Source: Candidatus Ancillula prorhinotermitis
GTDB lineage: Bacteria > Actinomycetota > Actinomycetes > Actinomycetales > Bifidobacteriaceae
Direction of reading: 5' to 3'
Assembly: GCA_031280795.1 (NCBI GenBank)
Contig: JAITGF010000017.1
Location: 19,613 to 83,612, forward strand
Length of the DNA: 64,000 bases
Part shown: piece by piece, positions 17,170-24,922 of the stretch
Layout of the letters: each line of letters starts with the position of its first letter
Position numbering within the stretch: the stretch's first letter is position 1
Notes under the pieces: model-generated
Told to the model about the DNA's origin: nothing
Seen by the model: only the letters and a program-made list of their open reading frames with translations
Database searches by the model: none
Position numbers and translations under genes: made by a program

Positions 17170-18516
17170 GTGATTGTTTTTGCAAGGCAGCGCCCCGCTC
17201 TTTTTGTATCCGAATTATTCTTAGCGGTAGTCTTATTCTATACCTCACTACTATCACTACCTTTTGCCACAGCTTCAGGTAAGAGCGCCTCGTTTGGCGT
17301 AGCATTTTTCACTACTACATCGGCCATTTCTGGTACTGGTTTAATCGTTGAGCCAACTGGAATCTTCTGGTCTGATTTTGGTAAAGTAGTCATTATGCTT
17401 ACCATGCAAACCGGCGGCTTAGGAGTTATGACTTTAGCGTCATTGCTTGGCATTTTCGTATCGAAGCAACTTGGGTTAACTACTCGCATATTAACTGCAT
17501 CAGACATCAAAGAATCGCGTTTCGGTGAGATCGGTGCACTGCTTAGAGTGGTTGTAATAACCACTTTCACTATTGAAGCAGTGGTCGCGGTGATGTTAGT
17601 ACCTCGCTTTATGGAAATGCATCTGAACTTGCCCCGTGCACTTTGGCACTCTGTATTCTTCGCTGTATCAGCCTTCAATAATGCAGGTTTTGACCTCTCT
17701 GAAAGCAATTTCATTACGTGGGGGTCGCATTGGGGGGTCGTCATCCCTATGGCAATCGGCATGACTATGGGCGCAATCGGCTTCCCGGTAATACGTAATC
17801 TGGTCGACGTTGTCAAGCATCGCAAACTGAAACTCTTGAATCTAAACACGAAGCTAGTCTTAACAGTTTTCTTCATCATGGACGCGATCATTTTGCTGTG
17901 GTTCTTTGCAATCGAGCGCGATAACGCTGGGCTTTTCCCACCTGAGGTAATTGATAACACGTCTGACCATTTCGCTGGGCTTACGTTTGGTGCACTTACT
18001 ACGCGCGCTTCAGGTTTTGGTGTACTTAACGCTGCGAACTTGACTCAACCCACCCTTCTCCTTGCCCAAATCTGGATGTTCGTTGGTGCTGGGCCCGCTT
18101 CAACCTGTGCCGGTATCAAAGTCACCACTGTTGCAGTACTCTTCATCGCCGCCTGGGCAGAGTTCAAAGGTCGAGGCGACTTGACAGCCTACGGGAAACG
18201 GCTTCCCCCAGGGGCACTAAAGGTTGCCGTGACAGTCTTAATCTGCGGTGTCATCGCCATATTCACATTCACACTGATCATTGACCAGATGACCGAAGCG
18301 CCTTTGGAGGTCGTCCAGTTTGATGTGATTTCCGCTTTTGCCAACTGCGGTCTTTCTCTAAGCCTGGCACCACTTCTAAATGACGTAGGGCTTACGATGA
18401 TGGGCATGTTGATGTTCATCGGGCGTTTGGGTACTATGACCGTCGCCGCAGCTCTAATGAAGCGCGACCGCAGTGATTTAGTGCGCTACCCTGAGGAAAA
18501 CCTCATCATCGGCTAG
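17170..18516 (+). CDS. TrkH/KtrB-type K+ transporter subunit
   Basis: 448 aa from GTG 17170. Four membrane-pore-membrane repeats can be followed by their filter loops: SAISGTGL, FNNAGFDLS, TTRASGFGVL and FANCGLSLS. Such proteins import K+ with a regulatory TrkA/KtrA RCK partner, which is absent here. The frame is open upstream to 17035 (45 more codons, basic and coding-like), where an ATA overlaps the xylB stop (A-TA-A). The real start may therefore be ATA 17035, giving 493 aa. Otherwise 131 nt would be untranslated with no visible promoter. Confidence 0.88.
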   Translation: MIVFARQRPALFVSELFLAVVLFYTSLLSLPFATASGKSASFGVAFFTTTSAISGTGLIVEPTGIFWSDFGKVVIMLTMQTGGLGVMTLASLLGIFVSKQLGLTTRILTASDIKESRFGEIGALLRVVVITTFTIEAVVAVMLVPRFMEMHLNLPRALWHSVFFAVSAFNNAGFDLSESNFITWGSHWGVVIPMAIGMTMGAIGFPVIRNLVDVVKHRKLKLLNLNTKLVLTVFFIMDAIILLWFFAIERDNAGLFPPEVIDNTSDHFAGLTFGALTTRASGFGVLNAANLTQPTLLLAQIWMFVGAGPASTCAGIKVTTVAVLFIAAWAEFKGRGDLTAYGKRLPPGALKVAVTVLICGVIAIFTFTLIIDQMTEAPLEVVQFDVISAFANCGLSLSLAPLLNDVGLTMMGMLMFIGRLGTMTVAAALMKRDRSDLVRYPEENLIIG

Positions 18517-18588
18517 ATTTGGTTGGCTTAGATTCGGTAGGGCTAGATTTGGGTAAACTGGATTTAACAAGCAGGATTCGGCGGGCAA
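18514..18588 (+). repeat. degenerate 15-bp tandem repeat behind trkH
   Basis: From the trkH stop codon the sequence runs in 15-bp units: TAGATTTGGTTGGCT, TAGATTCGGTAGGGC, TAGATTTGGGTAAAC, TGGATTTAACAAGCA and a fifth, weaker unit. The first four share the A/GATTTGG core. It looks like a decaying minisatellite; read in frame +1 from 18515 it would give RFG-type repeats. Confidence 0.5.
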
Positions 18589-18623
18589 GGCTCGAAGGGT
18601 AGGGTTTATAAGGGGGGACCGGC

Positions 18624-19259
18624 TTAGGCTAGGCGATTTTCACCAAAGGCTCTCGAAAAGTGTACAGAGCTCTGGTTAATACGCTCTTCTAGGCCTTTGA
18701 TGTATTCGTCGCGGAACTCCTTGTACGGTACGTTTACTAGTGAATCATTGGTAAAATCAGAATTATCAGTAACCTCTTCGATGCAAAACTTGGGTATCTC
18801 CAGATCGACTACAGGGCTCATCCGCTCGCACTCTGCAATGATCAGTCCAGCGTTATCACCACCAAAAATATCGATCACCCAACCATCTTGGCCGATCCAA
18901 GCTGAGTAACGGTTCTTAATGATGGTTTTGCCGCCCCGTTTCACGAGCTCAATGGCAACATATGGGTCTAAAGTGTGTTCGACCTCATAGCGTGTACCGC
19001 CTAAGCTCGGTCCCTTTACTGTCATAGTCGCTAAGTCAAACGAGTCTTGATGTTCACTTAAGACTGCTAAGGGGTCAGTTTCGGAGCCGATGGTTACTTT
19101 TATGTCGGACTGAACTCGGATGCGTATAGCATAGCCGTCGCTAGATAGGTAATAGTTCTGAATTATCAAATTTGGGGGCAGACCACTATCGTACTCCTCT
19201 GGAAATTCAAAGCAGAAGAAACGCCTCTCAAATTCGAAATCGGAAAATATTTCGCTTAT
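18624..19259 (-). CDS. CYTH-domain (triphosphate tunnel) protein with apparent ATA start
   Basis: 211 aa if started at ATA 19259. The CYTH hallmark ExExR/K is present as EFERRFF, but it lies upstream of the first TTG (19169). Between an in-frame TAA in the promoter and this motif there is no ATG, GTG or TTG. ATA 19259-19257 sits exactly 6 nt after a TAAAAT box, the usual leaderless geometry here. Later residues fit the CYTH tunnel: YAIRIR, KGPSLGGTRYEVE, and EIP near the C-terminus. Family members hydrolyse inorganic or organic triphosphates (CyaB/ThTPase/PPPase); the substrate is unknown. Confidence 0.75.
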   Translation of the reverse strand: MSEIFSDFEFERRFFCFEFPEEYDSGLPPNLIIQNYYLSSDGYAIRIRVQSDIKVTIGSETDPLAVLSEHQDSFDLATMTVKGPSLGGTRYEVEHTLDPYVAIELVKRGGKTIIKNRYSAWIGQDGWVIDIFGGDNAGLIIAECERMSPVVDLEIPKFCIEEVTDNSDFTNDSLVNVPYKEFRDEYIKGLEERINQSSVHFSRAFGENRLA

Positions 19260-19265
19260 ATCCCT

Positions 19266-19271
19266 ATTTTA
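19266..19271 (-). promoter_or_regulatory. -10 box of the CYTH gene
   Basis: TAAAAT preceded by TGG on the minus strand (TGG-TAAAAT, extended -10). The sixth base downstream is followed by ATA, the apparent start codon. Confidence 0.5.
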
Positions 19272-19348
19272 CCATATTTTTATTGACATCTAGCACGACA
19301 CACCGGAAATTTCGCAAAGAATAAGTTGCACGCGATACTCATTTAGTG

Positions 19349-19354
19349 TATAAT
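19349..19354 (+). promoter_or_regulatory. -10 box of map
   Basis: TATAAT, 6 nt before ATG 19361. GCACGCG (19328-19334) lies 14 nt upstream. The GTG at 19346 that would lengthen the ORF is within the promoter. Confidence 0.6.
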
Positions 19355-19360
19355 AGTGTT

Positions 19361-20149
19361 ATGATAGAAATTCGCTCAAGAAACGATATTGAGCAGATGA
19401 GGCCGGCAGGCAAGTTTGTTGCAGAAATACTTCAGACTTTACATGATTGCGTCAAAATCGGCACAAATCTACTAGAAATCGACGAGATAACGCGGAAGAA
19501 GATTCTTAAGAAGGGCGCTACTTCTTGCTACGTCGACTATGCGCCATCTTTTGGGGAAGGTCCTTTTGGTTATTATATCTGCACTTCAGTGAATGATGCT
19601 GTACTGCATGGGCGTCCTTATGACTACGATTTAGTGGCCGGTGATGTCCTTTCGCTTGACTTGGCAGTTTCACTAAATGGATGGGTGGCTGACTCAGCTT
19701 TCACAATGGTGGTCGGCTCAGAAACTGATGCCAACCTTACTACCCCAGAAGTCGAGCACCTAATGAACACTACTAAAACCGCCCTAGAAATAGCTATCGG
19801 AGCTGCTCGAGTTCCAAATCGAATCGGGGATATTTCAGCAAGCATCGGCGATTTTTGCCATGACCAAGGTTTTTTGGTGAACACGGACTATGGTGGTCAC
19901 GGTGTTGGGCGAATTATGCATGCCGACCCACACGTACCTAACGACGGAAAGCCGGGGAGGGGTTTCAAGGTAAGGCCAGGGTTAGTGGTGGCGCTTGAGC
20001 CGTGGTTGCTCATGGGCACTGATGAAATCTACACTGATGATAGCGATGGTTGGACGATTCGCTCTGAAGATGGTTCGATCGGCGCACATTTTGAGCACAC
20101 CATCGCAGTAACTGACGCAGACCCTATTGTTTTGACGGCTTGGGATTAA
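19361..20149 (+). CDS. map: methionine aminopeptidase, type I
   Basis: 262-aa metallo-aminopeptidase that removes the initiator methionine. The five metal ligands can be seen: Asp in SLDLAVSLNGWVADSAF (two Asp), His in GGHGVGRIMH, Glu in ALEPWLLMG, and Glu in the final HFEHTIAVT. ATG 19361 is chosen, 6 nt after the -10 box, so the mRNA is probably leaderless. Its 3' end overlaps the converging lgt gene by 26 bp. Confidence 0.95.
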   Translation: MIEIRSRNDIEQMRPAGKFVAEILQTLHDCVKIGTNLLEIDEITRKKILKKGATSCYVDYAPSFGEGPFGYYICTSVNDAVLHGRPYDYDLVAGDVLSLDLAVSLNGWVADSAFTMVVGSETDANLTTPEVEHLMNTTKTALEIAIGAARVPNRIGDISASIGDFCHDQGFLVNTDYGGHGVGRIMHADPHVPNDGKPGRGFKVRPGLVVALEPWLLMGTDEIYTDDSDGWTIRSEDGSIGAHFEHTIAVTDADPIVLTAWD

Positions 20150-20930
20150 CCCGCTTTGCTTCGAATATCAACCACACTGCTGAAACGACCAGTAATGTGA
20201 TGGCAAACCAGATGTTGACACGCACTCCTAGGATATACTCGGAGTTGTCGATGCGTAGTGTTTCGATGAAGACGCGCCCAAAGGTGTAGAGAGCTAAGTA
20301 GGCAGGAATCACTACTTTGCTTTCAAATAAGGTTTTCCGAAAAATAACGAGCAGAACACTAAAAACAATTAGATTCCAGAGCATCTCGTACAAAAAGGTG
20401 GGGTGATAAAAGGTTACTGCTTGGTATTGACCTCTAGAAATGTCCAGCTTCCAAGGCAAATCAGTCTCTTTACCGTAAAGCTCAGCATTAAACCAGTTTC
20501 CGAGTCTGCCCACGCTTTGGGCAAGTGGAATTCCGGGCACGACGCACCAAAGAAAGTGGTTGAAGTCAATTTTGCGCACTCTACAAAACGCCCACGCTGC
20601 GACTACGCCAAAGATGATACCGCCCATAATGCCGAGCCCACCTTGCCAGATCTTGAAAATGCTTTGCGGGTGGTTGAGGTAAAATCCCGGTAGTGTCAAA
20701 ACGTAGTACAATCTTGCACCAATGACCCCGCAAGGGAGTATTACTAGTAGTGCGTCCCAGATAACCCCAGGTGCCATTTTTGTATTTGGCGCAAGCGCAT
20801 GTAGCTTTCTAGAACGCAAGACTCCGACTAGGCAGGCAAGCATTGCGCCACTTAAGACGCAGAGCGCATAAAAATGTATAGTGAAAGGACCGATGGTGAA
20901 TTCACTGATGGGTGGAGTTGGTATGCTCAT
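20124..20930 (-). CDS. lgt: prolipoprotein diacylglyceryl transferase
   Basis: 268-aa inner-membrane enzyme that moves diacylglycerol from phosphatidylglycerol to the lipobox cysteine. About seven hydrophobic segments and the Lgt signature GRLGNWFNAELYG, with the catalytic-region HPTFLYEMLWN, are present. ATG 20930 is 4 nt after a TGT-TATAAT box that overlaps the end of the upstream pit gene, so it may have its own leaderless transcript as well as read-through from rpsA-DUF47-pit. The stop codon lies inside the map 3' end. Confidence 0.94.
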   Translation of the reverse strand: MSIPTPPISEFTIGPFTIHFYALCVLSGAMLACLVGVLRSRKLHALAPNTKMAPGVIWDALLVILPCGVIGARLYYVLTLPGFYLNHPQSIFKIWQGGLGIMGGIIFGVVAAWAFCRVRKIDFNHFLWCVVPGIPLAQSVGRLGNWFNAELYGKETDLPWKLDISRGQYQAVTFYHPTFLYEMLWNLIVFSVLLVIFRKTLFESKVVIPAYLALYTFGRVFIETLRIDNSEYILGVRVNIWFAITLLVVSAVWLIFEAKRVNPKPSKQ

Positions 20931-20934
20931 GATA

Positions 20935-20940
20935 ATTATA
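20935..20940 (-). promoter_or_regulatory. possible -10 box of lgt
   Basis: TATAAT preceded by TGT on the minus strand, overlapping the pit stop codon; only 4 nt separate it from the lgt ATG. Confidence 0.4.
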
Positions 20941-21961
20941 ACACAAATGATACGACTTGGTGCACAGCAAAGGCAAGCACCCCTGAAGCAGGTATCGTTA
21001 GAAACCAGGCTCGCATTATGTTGCCTGCTACCTGCCAGCGCACGGACTTGACGCTTTTTGTCGCCCCTGATCCGAGTATCGCGGAAGTTACTGTGTGCGT
21101 GGTCGAAATCGGTGCGTGGACAAAAAAGGCTGTCACGTAAAGCACAGCTGCTGAAACTGCTTCAGCTGCAAACGCGCGCGTTGGGTCGATATCGACGATT
21201 TTAGTACCCAGTGTCTTCATAATACGCTTTCCACCTGCGAAAGTGCCAGCACCGATGGCTAGTGCGCACATCACCATGATTATAAAGGGTATGGTTTCGT
21301 CGGTGTGTGAAACGCCGAAAATCCCCGTAGCTGCACAGGCCATGAAGATGATACCCATGGATTTTTGAGCATCTTGCAGACCATGTCCAAGCGCAAGGGC
21401 GGCTGAGGAGAAGATTTGCATTATGCGAAACTTCCCGAAAATGCGTTCAGGGTTCCGGCGCCGCAGTGCCCACTGAAAAACGAGCATCAATATGTATGCT
21501 AGCAGAAACCCGACTAGTGGGCTTAAGAACATCGGCTCAATCACTTTGTCGACAATTTTAGTCCACTTGATATGTACAGTGTCCGAAAAAAGCATTGCCG
21601 AAAGACCTGCGCCGGTTAAGCCTCCGATTAACGCGTGCGAAGAAGATGAGGGGAGTCCAAACCACCAAGTGATCAAGTTCCATCCGATCGCGCCAATTAG
21701 GGCCGATATAACCAGCTCGAGTTGCATTATCGAGCTCAAACCAGTTAAGTCTACAATATCTTTAGCTATAGTGGTCGCCACAGCAGTGCCCAAAAGAGCG
21801 CCTAGAAGATTCATAACCGCCGCTAAACTAAGGGCTACCTTAGGGGACATTGCTCTTGTCGAGACAGATGTAGCGATAGCGTTCGCAGCATCGTGAAACC
21901 CGTTGGTGAAGTCAAAAACAAGCGCGACTAGGATTACGAGAATCGCGATAGTTAATTCCAC
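20936..21961 (-). CDS. pit: low-affinity inorganic phosphate transporter (PiT family)
   Basis: 341-aa membrane transporter. Both PiT signature repeats are visible: FDFTNGFHDAANAIATSVSTRA near the N-terminus (given here only as a motif region, residues ~16-37) and the second copy around ITTHTVTSAILGSG. GLPSSSSHALIGGLTGAG follows TM3. It starts with GTG directly behind the DUF47 stop, with GGAGAG as ribosome site. PiT-DUF47 pairs are common, and the DUF47 partner is thought to regulate transport. Confidence 0.93.
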   Translation of the reverse strand: MELTIAILVILVALVFDFTNGFHDAANAIATSVSTRAMSPKVALSLAAVMNLLGALLGTAVATTIAKDIVDLTGLSSIMQLELVISALIGAIGWNLITWWFGLPSSSSHALIGGLTGAGLSAMLFSDTVHIKWTKIVDKVIEPMFLSPLVGFLLAYILMLVFQWALRRRNPERIFGKFRIMQIFSSAALALGHGLQDAQKSMGIIFMACAATGIFGVSHTDETIPFIIMVMCALAIGAGTFAGGKRIMKTLGTKIVDIDPTRAFAAEAVSAAVLYVTAFFVHAPISTTHTVTSAILGSGATKSVKSVRWQVAGNIMRAWFLTIPASGVLAFAVHQVVSFVL

Positions 21962-22579
21962 TTAGCTCTCCTTGATGGCGATTTGCTCAACGGCAGCTGC
22001 CACTGATTTGAAGCTTTCGGCGATATCGACTAGCGCGTCGGAAATACCCTTAGTTTTAATAATTTCCACAGCGTCACTTTTTCCCGAAAATAACTTCGCT
22101 AAGAGCGCACGGTGGGCCTTTTCGGAGTCGATCACCAATTCGCGTAGTTGCTCAAGATCAGCTGAATGAGCGCGAACATCAGACATACCAGAGATGATAG
22201 CAAAAGTGCGCACAGCTAAGTCTTCAAGTAATGATACTTGTTTCTCGGCTTTTTTTGGCAAGTCGCGAATATCGTACAAGTAGATGATATCAATCGCTTT
22301 GTCATATCCATCAATCACATCGTCAATACGTGACGAAATCACGTACATATCGTCGCGGTCAAAGGGGGTTACAAAGGTGTTAGCAATCCACTTCGCAATA
22401 TCGCGCTTTTTACCGTCTGCTAGCTCCTCAAGCTCACGCATTGAGTCCGAAATTTTCTTATACTCAGAAGCATTAGCCGAAACCATCTTGACCAACAGTT
22501 TTGAGCTGTCGATCAAGTGGTTTGCGAGCTGCTTATAAAGATTAAGGTAGGATTTATCTTTGGGTGAAAAAATCCCCAT
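21962..22579 (-). CDS. DUF47 (PhoU-like) phosphate-transport accessory protein
   Basis: 205-aa all-helical cytosolic protein of the PhoU-like DUF47 family. The conserved core FVTPFDRDDMYVISSRIDDV with acidic clusters, typical of metal binding in PhoU folds, is present near residue 70. Directly adjacent to pit (stop and GTG touch), so the two are almost certainly coexpressed. ATG is 1 nt after the rpsA stop. Confidence 0.9.
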   Translation of the reverse strand: MGIFSPKDKSYLNLYKQLANHLIDSSKLLVKMVSANASEYKKISDSMRELEELADGKKRDIAKWIANTFVTPFDRDDMYVISSRIDDVIDGYDKAIDIIYLYDIRDLPKKAEKQVSLLEDLAVRTFAIISGMSDVRAHSADLEQLRELVIDSEKAHRALLAKLFSGKSDAVEIIKTKGISDALVDIAESFKSVAAAVEQIAIKES

Positions 22580-22580
22580 C

Positions 22581-24041
22581 TTAGCCTTTCAGTGAGTCTT
22601 TTAGGGCAGCCAAGTCAGCATTGCCCTCAAGAGATGTTACAGTTTGAATATCATCTCCAAAGGTCTGGCTTGCAGACCCGGTCTTTTTGCGAGCGCGCGA
22701 TTTAGCAGGCTTTGAGTCTTCGGTTTCAGTGATCTGAGCCTCGGCTTCCGCTAGTTTCTTTACGTACTCCTTATGCTCTTCCCAAGTTTCGCGAGCCTTC
22801 ATGTAGCCCGCTTCCCAGGCAGCTTTCTCATCTTCGAAGCCTTCTTTCCACTCATTAGTTTCAGAATCGAACCCTTCAGGGAAGATGTAGTTGCCATTGC
22901 TATCGAAGTCTTGGGCAGCACCGTAGAGAGCTGGGTCAAAATCGTCGGATCCCATATCCACTAGCTCAGACGCTTGCTTGATCGAAAGCGAAATGCGACG
23001 ACGCTCCAAATCGATATCTACAATCTTTGCGAAGACATTGTCGCCAACTTTACCAACTTGGTCAGCTGAAGAGATGTGCTTACCTGAAAGCTCGGAGATA
23101 TGCACTAGGCCTTCGATACCGTCAGCAACTTTAATGAAGGCACCAAAGGTAACAATCTTAACGATTTCTCCAGGCACGACTTGACCGATAGCGTGATTAC
23201 TTGCAAATACTTGCCATGGATCCTCTTGGGTGGCCTTGATCGAGAGTGAAACGCGTTCACGATCATCTTCGATACCAAGTACTTCTACAGTCACTTCTTG
23301 ACCAACTTTAACGACCTCTGATGGGTGGTCGATGTGATGCCATGAAAGCTCTGAAACGTGTACTAGACCATCGGTTCCGCCGATATCGACGAAAGCACCG
23401 AAGTTAGTGATTGATGAAACGATGCCCTTATAAATCTGGCCCTTCTGTAGGCTAGCAAGGAATTCGCTCCGGTTTACAGCTACGCTTTCTTCAATGATAG
23501 CGCGGTGCGAAAGTACCACATTATTACGATTCTTATCTAGCTCAATGACCTTGAACTCCATGGTTTGACCGATATATGGCGTGATATCGCGCACACGGTG
23601 GGTTTCTATCTGTGAAGTTGGCAAGAATCCTCGAAGCCCGATGTCAACAATTGCGCCACCTTTAACGCTTTCGATAATCTTACCCTCAATAGTTTCGTTA
23701 TTTTCTTTGACTTTTGCAACATCTTCCCAAGCCTTTTCGTACTGGGCGCGCTTCTTTGAAAGAATTAAGCGACCTTCTTTGTCTTCCTTTTGGATGACTA
23801 ATGTTTGGACTACTTCACCCATAGACACGATTTCTTCAGGTTTGGCATTGCGAGCCACAGAAAGCTCTTTAGTTGGGATTACACCCTCAGTTTTATAGTT
23901 TACATCGACTAAGACTTCGTCGCGAGCAATATTTACTACACGCCCTTCAATGATATCTCCATCTTTGAAGTACTTAATTGTTTTGTCGATTTCATTAATC
24001 AAGTCTTCTTTTGATTTGAAATTGTTTTCAATTACTGACAT
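22581..24041 (-). CDS. rpsA: 30S ribosomal protein S1
   Basis: 486 aa with four S1 RNA-binding (OB-fold) repeats at roughly residues 33-105, 120-187, 205-273 and 290-358 (repeat hallmarks GIVSSITNFGAFVDIGG and GEIVKIVTFGAFIKVADG). An acidic, Lys/Ala-rich tail follows. This four-domain layout is the actinobacterial type, shorter than the six-domain E. coli S1. A ribosome site (AAGGAAGG) precedes the ATG and overlaps the stop of a 32-codon upstream ORF. It leads a run with DUF47 and pit. Confidence 0.96.
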   Translation of the reverse strand: MSVIENNFKSKEDLINEIDKTIKYFKDGDIIEGRVVNIARDEVLVDVNYKTEGVIPTKELSVARNAKPEEIVSMGEVVQTLVIQKEDKEGRLILSKKRAQYEKAWEDVAKVKENNETIEGKIIESVKGGAIVDIGLRGFLPTSQIETHRVRDITPYIGQTMEFKVIELDKNRNNVVLSHRAIIEESVAVNRSEFLASLQKGQIYKGIVSSITNFGAFVDIGGTDGLVHVSELSWHHIDHPSEVVKVGQEVTVEVLGIEDDRERVSLSIKATQEDPWQVFASNHAIGQVVPGEIVKIVTFGAFIKVADGIEGLVHISELSGKHISSADQVGKVGDNVFAKIVDIDLERRRISLSIKQASELVDMGSDDFDPALYGAAQDFDSNGNYIFPEGFDSETNEWKEGFEDEKAAWEAGYMKARETWEEHKEYVKKLAEAEAQITETEDSKPAKSRARKKTGSASQTFGDDIQTVTSLEGNADLAALKDSLKG

Positions 24042-24052
24042 TATTTACTTTT

Positions 24053-24151
24053 TTACCTTCCTTGTACCCTATTAGGCACAAATAGTGGTTCACCGCATAT
24101 CACAAGAGCAAAAATAGCATCCTCAATATGAAGCTCCACATCAACGAACAT
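24053..24151 (-). CDS. 32-aa leader ORF upstream of rpsA
   Basis: ATG 24151 is preceded at 6 nt by AAGGAG and lies close behind the -10 box (24165-24170). The ORF encodes 32 residues, MFVDVELHIEDAIFALV plus a hydrophilic end, and stops with TAA only 11 nt before the rpsA ATG. The rpsA ribosome site is made of its last codons. This layout fits a translated leader coupling or regulating rpsA. No similarity is recognised and it could be fortuitous. Confidence 0.5.
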   Translation of the reverse strand: MFVDVELHIEDAIFALVICGEPLFVPNRVQGR

Positions 24152-24164
24152 AACTTACTCCTTA

Positions 24165-24193
24165 ATTATACCACACAATCACCTACCTGTCAA
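24165..24193 (-). promoter_or_regulatory. promoter of rpsA
   Basis: TTGACA (24193-24188) and TGG-TATAAT (24170-24165) with a 17-nt spacer, a full consensus sigma-70-type promoter on the minus strand. Together with the tRNA cluster and ptsI it is one of the few here with a perfect -35. Confidence 0.8.
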
Positions 24194-24254
24194 GTTTGAG
24201 CGACATTTTTTCCGCCCAATAATAAAACCGCCCACACGCGAAGCTAAAAGGTGG

Positions 24255-24260
24255 TATAAT
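24255..24260 (+). promoter_or_regulatory. -10 box of the HAD phosphatase gene
   Basis: TATAAT preceded by TGG, 6 nt before ATG (leaderless). CACGCG (24235-24240) lies 14 nt upstream. Confidence 0.6.
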
Positions 24261-24266
24261 AAGGAT

Positions 24267-24902
24267 ATGACTCAAGTAAAAAATGTGGTATTCGATATAG
24301 GTAATGTTTTAGTGGTGTGGGATCCGTACGCATCAATAAGTGCACGCTACACAAAAGAGGAGTTTGAGAAATTTAAGACTGAAGTTAAGTTCGATGAGCT
24401 GATAGAGCTATGGGATTCCGGCGTTCTCCACCATGAAATCGCTATGAAAATAGAAGATATTGACCGCAAACAAGGCACTCACTGGGCAGATTTGTATTCC
24501 TACTACGTCCCGCGCTTCGCACACTCCATCCAAGGCTTCATACCGGGCATGGCCCAAATCATCGCCGACCTTAAAGCGCGTGGCATAAATGTATATGGAC
24601 TCACCAACTGGGCGGCTGAAGATATCGAAACTGCTAAACGGATTATCCCTGGGCTAAAGCAGATGGATGGTATAGTTGTTTCAGGCATTGAGCAGACAAA
24701 GAAGCCAGACGCTAAGATATATGAGATCCTACTAGAGCGATATAACTTAACTCCCGGTGAGTCTGTATTCATCGATGATCGTGAAGATAATATCGAAACT
24801 GCACGCAATTTAGGGATGCACGGGTTCGTGCAAGAAGCCCCTCTCGAGCAAGGCGCACCACGTTTTCGTGAATATCTCAAAAGTTTGGGGGTCGATTTAT
24901 AA
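24267..24902 (+). CDS. HAD-superfamily phosphatase (YihX-like)
   Basis: 211-aa haloacid-dehalogenase hydrolase. Motif I is FDIGNVLVVWD, with Gly two after the nucleophile Asp as in the YihX/epoxide-hydrolase N-domain group, motif II is YGLTNW, the lysine is in TKKPDAKIY, and motif III is FIDDREDNI. E. coli YihX releases glucose from alpha-glucose 1-phosphate; a sugar phosphate is a fair guess here. It is leaderless and lies 20 nt upstream of acnA. Confidence 0.85.
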   Translation: MTQVKNVVFDIGNVLVVWDPYASISARYTKEEFEKFKTEVKFDELIELWDSGVLHHEIAMKIEDIDRKQGTHWADLYSYYVPRFAHSIQGFIPGMAQIIADLKARGINVYGLTNWAAEDIETAKRIIPGLKQMDGIVVSGIEQTKKPDAKIYEILLERYNLTPGESVFIDDREDNIETARNLGMHGFVQEAPLEQGAPRFREYLKSLGVDL

Positions 24903-24922
24903 GTTCAGGACCCCATAACGCT

